Assembly (NCBI GenBank): GCA_951804985.1
Contig: OX638131.1
Coordinates: forward strand, 38,037,544 to 38,101,543
DNA length: 64,000 nucleotides
From: Dryomyza anilis
Taxonomy: Eukaryota > Arthropoda > Insecta > Diptera > Dryomyzidae
Reading direction: 5' to 3'
Positions 57,543-64,000 of the stretch are shown here, piece after piece (the first letter of the stretch is position 1; every line of letters starts with the position of its first letter). The notes below the pieces were generated by a model, which was not told the DNA's origin, ran no database searches, and was given only the letters and a program-made list of their open reading frames with translations. The translations under genes were made by a program, and so were the position numbers.

Positions 57543-57673
57543 CGTCGTTTAGAAAAATATTTTCTATTAAAAAGATGTTGACAGTTGCTGGCATTGAACC
57601 CAGGACCTTTGGGCTCGTAGTCTTACGTACCAGCTACTTTTGGCTCGTAGTCCAACGCATTAACCAATCGACG
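57543..57673 (-). mobile_element. SINE copy 7, 5' part (continuation)
   Basis: After the duplicated CGTCG the minus-strand SINE continues with TAGAAAAATATTTTCTAT, AAAGATGTTGACAGTTG, the B-box region GCATTGAACCCAGG, and head remnants. GGCTCGTAGTCYNACG occurs twice (57609 and 57639), a small tandem duplication inside the tRNA-like head. It ends near CAATCGACGC. Confidence 0.85.
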
Positions 57674-57789
57674 CTTTGTTTTTAATTGCTATCGAAAAAT
57701 TAAGGTCCATTACACTAGTTAAAAAAAAAAAACTTTAAAGGCAATTTTTCTTTTAATTGTCTAGACTAATTTTAATATATTATTGTAAT

Positions 57790-58750
57790 CCGTACTGCGA
57801 CCTAATAGGATCTATTGTGCCCCGCTTGGAATCATAGTTGATAGGCTTATCAACTGTGGTACCTTCCTAGTGAATTCAATAGTGTCCTGATGTGCTGAGT
57901 ATTGATTAGTAGAGTTTCTGGTATGTCTATTATATCCTTCTATAGAACCTCTGGCCAATCTCAGTAAGATACCTAATTATTTCGTTTGGTTTTATTTCCC
58001 TGATATCGATTTAACTTGGTTGAGAGAATCCAAGAATTTTTGTCCTTCTACGCATTAGGCAGACACGTTTCCTGAATATGTATCCTTCTCCAAACATAAC
58101 ATACATGTGCTTTCGGATTGAATACCCATTATTGTAAGGTGTTCTTAAAGTCTACAGTGACCTGTGAGAAATCCTGTCAAGATTCTTAAGTTGTTCTTCG
58201 TTAATTTAATATATTCATTAAACTATTTAAGGTTGTAGGTCCCGATAAGTTTCTTTGATTGTCGTAGCTCTTCTCTGGTATTTGACTGTTCTTTCCGCAG
58301 TATCTTTTTGATCACACTATTGCCGATTCCACAGAAAGGTCTGGGCCTATGAGCTCCTTTCCTGGCTAACTTATCAGCTTCTTCGTTACCCTCTATTCCC
58401 TTATGTCCAGGCACCCAAAGTATGATGACATTGTTTGTCATACCTAGTTTGTTGATTTTACCTAGACATTCCCATACCAGTTCGGAGGTAATCTCATATG
58501 ATTCTAATGCTATAATGGCTGCATGACTGTCAGATAGGACTGCTATATTCTTGTTGTTATAGTTTCTGTCAAGATTGATTTGGATACATCTATCAATAGG
58601 GTATATTTCTGCTTGAAAGATGCTGGTAAGTTTCCCCATTGATTCAGAGTATTTGGTTCTGGGCCCATATACATCTGCTCCAGTTTCTTCTTCAGTTAAT
58701 GATCCATCTGTAAACCACAATTTAATATTACAATGAATGCTAATATGCCT
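57790..58750 (-). pseudogene. I-like non-LTR retrotransposon ORF2 remnant: RNase H domain and C-terminus
   Basis: The open part (58223-58739) encodes an RNase H domain. On the minus strand KLWFTDGSLT gives the first acidic residue, FQAEIYPID the second (Glu), VLSDSHAAI the third, and GNEEADKLARKGA the fourth; WVPGHKGIEGNEEAD is the characteristic motif. RNase H removes RNA from the RNA-DNA hybrid during retrotransposition and sits after reverse transcriptase in I, LOA and R1-like ORF2 proteins. Here reverse transcriptase and endonuclease are absent (a TAA lies just upstream, about 58750). Downstream the frame ends at 58223, but a decayed tail remains recognisable: LTGHCRL (about 58160) and a C-x2-C motif with its partners damaged (about 58100), then several stops. 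A 5'-truncated, mutated copy; not functional. Confidence 0.88.
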
Positions 58751-59754
58751 TTAGGTTTTTAAGATATTTGGATAGAAACCTGAATTACAAACTTTCCGGT
58801 GGGTTTCCGGTGGGTTTCATAAAAAATTGACAGAACTAGAACCGGTTAATTATCTCCGAGGAACATAGTTTAGTATTCGTTTAACTGCAATATATATCTT
58901 TATACAATTTTAATTTAAAATTTTATCGATTTATCTCTTGAACTACAAAAATTACAGATTTCTGAGTCCGATTTGTGAGACCGATTTCTGAGATTTCCGT
59001 TCCATAGTGCTCCCGGCCGGCAAGTCAAAGTGCTGTGGCACAAATTAGTTATAATGAGAGGCACTCGCCCGGAATGAGCTGCTGCTAGGAGTATTGCGGC
59101 GCAATGACAGGACAACACAGCAACAAGTTTTTACTGCTTTTGATGCTACTACTGCTGCACATCAGCAGGAGCAGGTTGAAGTAAATTAAAAACAAAAATA
59201 TAACAAACTTTGTAAACTGTAAAAATTATGTGTACAAATAAAAAGCAAGTATTTTATTAAATAGAACGAGTAAAAGTTGTTAAAAGTGAAGAGGGATAGA
59301 GAAAGGAAGTGAGTTGTAATGCGCCGCAGGTAATGCTAAGGCGAGACAGCAACTAACTGACAAACTAGTTGCTCTTTTGCACATATAAAAAAGAAGTAAT
59401 TTCTTTTATTTTTATTCTAAGGATAACGTTTTATACGTAGTTTACTTTAGTAAAACGGATGCGCCGTCCAACTAAACTTTGTTTCTATTTAGACGCGCGT
59501 GTTGTTGGCTTTGATTGAATTGCTGCCAACAACACAGAATAATGTTGCTGCTGCTGTTGCCGACCTTATTCAATTACTATAGCATATTCAAATTAACTAA
59601 ATTGTCTGTTAAGTTTGTATGCAATTTGCTCATGTTTTGTTGTTGTTGCAATTAATTGTACTTCAAAGTAGCTTCTTTTGATGTCAAAAGTAAACAAGTA
59701 CTTTGTTTTAAGGTTTGACTTAAAGTTCTCCTGTTATATCCTACTTAAACCCGA
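58751..59754. other. Single-copy spacer with CTG/CAG triplets
   Basis: 58930-59200 is GC-richer (CTCCCGGCCGGCAAGTCAAA, CTGCTGCTAGGAGTATTGCG) with a 67-codon minus frame that has no domain. 59530-59570 has GTTGCTGCTGCTGTTGCC. These resemble leader or intron DNA in flies. No gene called. Confidence 0.4.
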
Positions 59755-59952
59755 ATTTATAATTGGAACCGTTAAACAAAAAGCAGTAAAAAACCGTTAT
59801 CCTATCGGTTTCGCTTTAGTTTTAAAACGGTTGTTGAAAATTGCAGATATTGAAAATTTTAACAAAATTAACCATAATACAAATTTGAAAACGAAACCAT
59901 TATAAATTGAACACCCGTTCATTTCAAAGCTATAACCGATACAGTTTTCGCT
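59755..59952 (+). repeat. GGTTTCGG-type block 6, diverged
   Basis: GGAACCGTTAAACAAAAAGC, TATCGGTTTCGCTTTAG and TAACCGATACAGTTTTCGCT. The sequence is interrupted after CGCT by an ACACTCAG element and seems to resume at 61815 with GCCGAAACAAAAAC. Confidence 0.65.
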
Positions 59953-60059
59953 ACACTCAGAAAACCAAAAACCAATAGTACGACTATTGATTCTAAAGGA
60001 CACGAAACAATAGTTTTTCCTATTAATTCCATAGTTTGTATAGTATGTTGTACCATACA

Positions 60060-60100
60060 ATTAATGTTGACCACCTTATTAGCTGGTGGTCAACATTAAT
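60060..60100. repeat. Perfect 16-bp inverted repeat with 9-base loop
   Basis: ATTAATGTTGACCACC (60060-60075) and its exact complement GGTGGTCAACATTAAT (60085-60100) enclose TTATTAGCT. It is a strong small hairpin on either strand, within the left part of the 1.86-kb element. Confidence 0.97.
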
Positions 60101-60364
60101 TCAATAGGACATGTTATTGATAAAATAGTAATATTACTATTGTTTCAATAATTTATTTAATATTAAGCTTATTTATCAAAAAAAAGTATGTGAGCAACGC
60201 AAGACCCTACAAAATAATGTATTTTGTATAACAAAAAAGAAAATTATAATTTTATTAAAAATATTAATGGCTTATTAACTCCTTCACAAAAGTCGCTAAT
60301 ATGATTAATACTCGAAAAGTTGCTAAAATTATACGTTATCAATATAGTAGGTAGTTAAATACAT

Positions 60365-60585
60365 ACACTCAGAAAAAAATACAAAAAAATTAATAGTTTT
60401 TACTATTGAAATTAGTCAATAGAATATACTATTATTTTAATCGGTAAATCCTATTAAATACTACAAGATACTATAAAATAATTTTTGAATTTGTATGAAC
60501 ATATTTATTTTTTGTATACTATTAAATCAATAACTGTCCTATTGACAAATTTTAATGGGATTTTATGAGATTTTTTTCGGTGTGT
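60365..60585. mobile_element. 221-bp MITE nested in the larger element
   Basis: Left end ACACTCAGAAAAAAATAC; right end reversed ACACACCGAAAAAAATCTC. The same terminal motif as the surrounding element, with CAATAGAATATACTATTAT-like interior, so the two belong to one family. Confidence 0.75.
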
Positions 60586-60789
60586 AAAAATGTAACCGTG
60601 ATATCGCAGAACGTTGTGTCCTCCACGATTAGCAAACTCGTCAGTCTGTTCTGCTTGGTCGTTAAGCAAATGTGTAAAAATAAAATTAAAAAAGAAAAGT
60701 GTATTTAATAACGAAATATAAAACAAATATAAACTAAAACATCCAATAAAGAAATTTAAAACATAACATATTTTTAATTGCACTATTAG

Positions 60790-61170
60790 TTTTATAGGTA
60801 CATCTTATTGCTTATATAGGACAGAAGTATTAAAAACGAAGTTCATAGGATAAAAAGTATGTTGCAATAGTATTATCATTTTCTCTTAATAGGATAAACT
60901 ATAGCATCATTTTGTTATATGATGCAATATATTGATTTTGTATGTATTTCATATTGTTTATATAGCATGAAAATATTAAATATATACTTTAAAGGATAAA
61001 AATAACTGTCTTTAGAGTTTTGTAATTTTGTTTTTATAGGATAAACTATAGCACCAATTTTTGTATGTATTTCGAATTGCTTTTATATAATCAAATTATT
61101 AAATATGAACTTCATTCGATGAAAATTATTGTCGTTATAGTTGTGCCATTTTATTTTAATAGGACGCATA
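60790..61170 (+). repeat. Diverged tandem repeat, about three units of 120-140 bp
   Basis: AATAGGATAAACTATAGCAT at 60894 and ATAGGATAAACTATAGCACC at 61037 mark successive units. Each continues through TTTTGTATGTATTTC, ATATAGCATGAAAATATTAA-like and GGATAAAAAT sequence. An earlier, worse unit begins near 60790. Confidence 0.75.
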
Positions 61171-61814
61171 AATAGGATGAGTAGAGTTACGATTTAAATC
61201 GTTGAACATAATTTTATTAAGTAGTAATTAATATTTTTAAATTTATTCATTTGCAGATGGACTTCGTTGTATCCATATTGTTGTACGCAATCAAAAATTA
61301 ACGAAATGAGGCAGTACAAAACTTGAAGTCATGGACGTTTGCAAGTACACATTTGGGATAATTTTTATTTCCATTATGCAGAAAATTTTATATAACATGT
61401 AAAATTGAAATACAAATAGAATGTTCCCAAATAAATGTTATATATTTTATATTTTAAAGGGATATATAAAAAGAATATGATGTCCTATTACTTTTAAATG
61501 ATTTTTACTTTTTATTTTATGTTGCAATATATTTAAAACAATAGTCTGAATAATACAATTAATATTGATATAATAGTATAAAAATGTTTATTTTAATGTG
61601 ATAAACTATTCTTTCAATGGGACATTCCGATATTAATAGAATATCGCATTCATTTTTAATAGTAAAAACTATTGAAATCAATAGTGAGACGCCACTATAA
61701 CAATAATAATACCCACACTATAATATTAATAGAAAAAATCGCATTGTAAAAAACCGTTGAACCAATAGGATTTGAATCAAAATGAATTTTATAGTTTTTT
61801 TTGTTTCTAAGTGT

Positions 61815-63479
61815 GCCGAAACAAAAACTTAAGAGAGAAACGATATGGAAAACTTTATTAATTTTGGTTTTTTACCCTGGTTATTACCATTATGTATCTG
61901 ATCTGAGGTCCTGTTTTCGGTGGTAGTTTAACTTCATCTTTGATTTAAACTGATTTTAATGTAAGATCCAGTTATACAGTCACATTTTCCAATTAATCGT
62001 AGTTTAAACTAGATTTAATTTCGTCAACATATCACAAATATTAAAAATGTCATATTAACTAATTACTAATTAGCTTTGTGTATGTAGAACTTAAGGACAT
62101 TTGATTAAGAACTACAGTTGTTTTAAAAATGTAAAAGTAACACTGAAAAACTGAAAAACTTTGTGAACTCTAAACATAGTTTAAACTTAGTTTAACCGAC
62201 CGCTGTTGAGTGGTTAAACTTTATTTAAAAAATGGTGTAAAGAAAAATGAGATACAATAAAGAGAAACCCTTAATTTATAGAATTCGGCTGTAAAATGTT
62301 TTCTTCCGTTTTATTCATTCGACCATTCATTACCCCCAAAATATATAACAAAACCCTATAGTAATTCGAGACACAATTACCAATAATAAACCTATTGTAT
62401 TATTTTCACACTCTACAGAATTAGTTTTTTTTTCTTGCCTTATTGCCTACTTTTTGCACAGTTTGCAATTTTCTACCGGTTACTTGGCCACCGAAACTAC
62501 ATACTTATCAAGTTAATAAAACAGTTCCATTGTTTGCAACAAGAAGCCGTAGATACTAAAGAAGCATCAGACGTCACAACTGCTCGTGTTCGATGATGCC
62601 TGTGTCTGTCTGTTCTGAACTCATCAAACTGGACCTAAGAATGAACAAAAAAAAAACAACCGAAAAATGTTGAAAAAAACTTAAAACAAAAGGGAAAAAC
62701 TTTCGAAAATTGAAGTGAGTATTTCTGGCACAAAATCTGCTCGGTTGTCACCTGTGTGACGAAGTTTTTGTGATATCTGGCTGCACTCGAAATACATCTT
62801 ATCATTCATGTTGGCATTGTTCGAATGGACTTTCGACAAAGAATACCAAACGCAGTTGTATGAAAGATTTTCATTTTTCACAGTCAATGAGTTGAGATGA
62901 ATGAATGAGAATGCTAAAGTCGTAACAAGAGGTCGATGACAGATCATGATGACTGATTGAAGTTTCAGGGAAATGGGGGGCGTAAAGTCCCAAAAGAGCT
63001 CATTTACTGATTGCATTCAATGGACTTTACTTTTTTTTTGTATTCCCAATACGGTGTTTTACTGGCAGAATGTACTTTTTCAGATAGATTTTTTAGTAGA
63101 ACTAGTCTAACTGTGTACAAGGGTTTTTTTGAATACACCACCACCCACCAAAATTTATTTTATGAACCAGTTCGGTAGTGGCTTTTATAAAACAATTTTT
63201 AATTAAATAGTATTGTATTTATATTGTATTATAAATACATCTTTCGAAAGGGGAAGAATAGGGTTTTCAACTCTTTTTCATGTAAAAATAATTTAACGAA
63301 GATGAATGGTAATAATTCGATTTTATAAATAACACGAACCCGTCGACTTAATTTAAAGGCACGCACGAGAAGCACGGGATATAGAAATATACGAAGAAGC
63401 ACGGAAAAACACGAAAAAAGCACGGAATCACATAAAAAACTAGGTAAAACGTGAAAAATAACATTATAAAGAAGGACTT
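61815..63479. other. AT-rich DNA with one single-copy segment
   Basis: 61920-62230 repeats GTTTAAACT-like phrases. 62480-63020 is more balanced. A 111-codon minus frame at 62681-63016 (starts MQSVNELFWDFTPPISLKLQ) has an ordinary amino-acid mixture but no domain I know; it could be an exon fragment or chance. 63355-63425 has AGCACGGAAAAACACGAA-type short repeats. Confidence 0.35.
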
Positions 63480-63850
63480 TAGAATATCGGTTCCGGTTCT
63501 AGTTCCAAGATTTTTAAAATAGCGGTTCCGATTCCGGTTTCAACAAAAAAAAGTATATGGTTTCCACACATTTTTTTATGACGGTTCCGATTCCGGTTCC
63601 AAAAATCGAAACCGTTTCGATTACAATTTCGTTTCTTTGCTTGTTCCATGATTTAAAAAATAGCAGTTCCGGTTCCAGCCAATAAAAGTATATGGGTTTA
63701 TACATATTTTTTTTTTAAATTAGTTTCGGTACCGGTTCTTTACGGTCCCTTATTATATATAATTCAAAAATTAACTTTAGTACTGTTTTATTATCTGAAT
63801 CGGAACCTATCCGGCATCGGAACCGTTGTTAAAAAGTATGTGGAACCGAC
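63480..63850 (+). repeat. GGTTCCGG-type block 7
   Basis: Related to the GGTTTCGG blocks, but with GGTTCCGGTTC/GATTCCGGTTCC as the repeated phrase. Three diverged units each carry TTTTTAAAATAGC(G/A)GTTCCG and AAAAGTATATGG(T/G)TT (63510, 63590-63650, 63660-63720). The minus frame of 63 codons is a repeat translation. Confidence 0.75.
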
Positions 63851-64000
63851 ACGATATTCCAAAGTGTTGATATACCAAGATTTTTTTTATTTTCTAATGG
63901 TGGAAGTAAAGAGTTTTTTTTTTTAATTGGAGTAGAAACTAAAAAAAATGTGCGCGTGCCTGATTTTAGAGGCACGGACACGCACTAGCACGCACGAACT
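63851..64000. other. AT-rich end of window
   Basis: Poly-T tracts and a short GCACGGACACGCACTAGCAC run at the edge. Nothing else seen. Confidence 0.4.

Larger units (their letters stand above)
59953..61814. mobile_element. 1.86-kb AT-rich TIR element with ACACTCAGAAAA ends
   Basis: Left terminus ACACTCAGAAAACCAAAAAC; the right terminus as reverse complement is ACACTTAGAAACAAAAAAAA. Both lead into CAATAG/ACTATAG-type sequence, and flanks belong to a GGTTTCGG block on both sides. The interior is full of CAATAGT, ACTATTGA and AATAGGA motifs and has no coding capacity. A 221-bp relative is nested inside, as are three tandem units at 60790-61170. Confidence 0.7.

Noticed and set aside
59320..59345. 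Micro-exon ATGCGCCGCAG before GTAATG
   Set aside because: Too short and the donor is weak; such combinations occur by chance.
61920..62230. Inverted-repeat MITE based on GTTTAAACT
   Set aside because: The phrase is self-complementary and repeats loosely. No clear ends or target duplication.

Overview
This is non-coding, repeat-dense, AT-rich DNA from an insect, most likely a higher fly (Brachycera; possibly tephritid-like, which I cannot prove). The evidence is a set of dipteran mobile elements: mini-me/DINE-1-like Helitron relatives with linked (TA)n and (GTCY)n microsatellites, a mariner-type transposase relic, a Transib-like MITE, a tRNA-headed SINE and an RNase H relic of an I-like non-LTR retrotransposon. 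I see no intact protein-coding gene, rRNA gene, functional tRNA gene or CRISPR array. The only strong coding matches are broken transposon genes.

Layout. Positions 1-25594 are one satellite array, cut once by a 753-bp Helitron-type element at 16844-17596. The satellite has a modular design: an invariant 90-bp core is joined either to a 12-bp linker (102-bp unit) or to a 69-bp linker (159-bp unit), always in the same orientation. Higher-order repeats are layered on top (420, 1260, 1854, 2022 bp and others). The array probably continues beyond the left edge. From 25595 to about 38200 comes a mosaic of SINEs, mini-me copies with (CAAAA)-rich arrays between them, and blocks of a GGTTTCGG-type dispersed repeat. 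From about 39800 to 44200 are minisatellites: a 19-bp hairpin repeat and two opposed arrays built on GAATTGTC. From 44500 to 50300 are TIR elements, a mini-me copy, an inverted mariner derivative and a mariner copy with two in-frame stops. From 50300 to 64000 are a 353-bp tandem duplication, GGTTTCGG blocks, a nested palindromic foldback, a Transib-like MITE sitting inside a SINE, the RNase H relic, and AT-rich elements that begin ACACTCAGAAAA.

Islands of less repetitive, GC-richer sequence lie between the repeats (32600-33060, 37200-37500, 38690-39260, 41330-42260, 44980-45840, 53160-53730, 56330-56500, 58930-59200, 62480-63020). They carry CAA/CAG/GTT triplet runs and homeodomain-like TAAT sites. 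The most gene-like spot is a 12-codon open segment after an A-rich leader that ends at a strong splice donor (53688-53723). These islands may belong to a very large intron or to the surroundings of a developmental gene, but sequence alone does not settle this.

The best candidates for something undescribed are the two-linker satellite with its arithmetic higher-order structure, the exact Helitron footprint inside it, the Transib-like insertion at CGTCG with an unoccupied paralogous site in the same window, the composite of tandem mini-me elements with (TTTTG)n tails, and the mirror-image GAATTGTC arrays.
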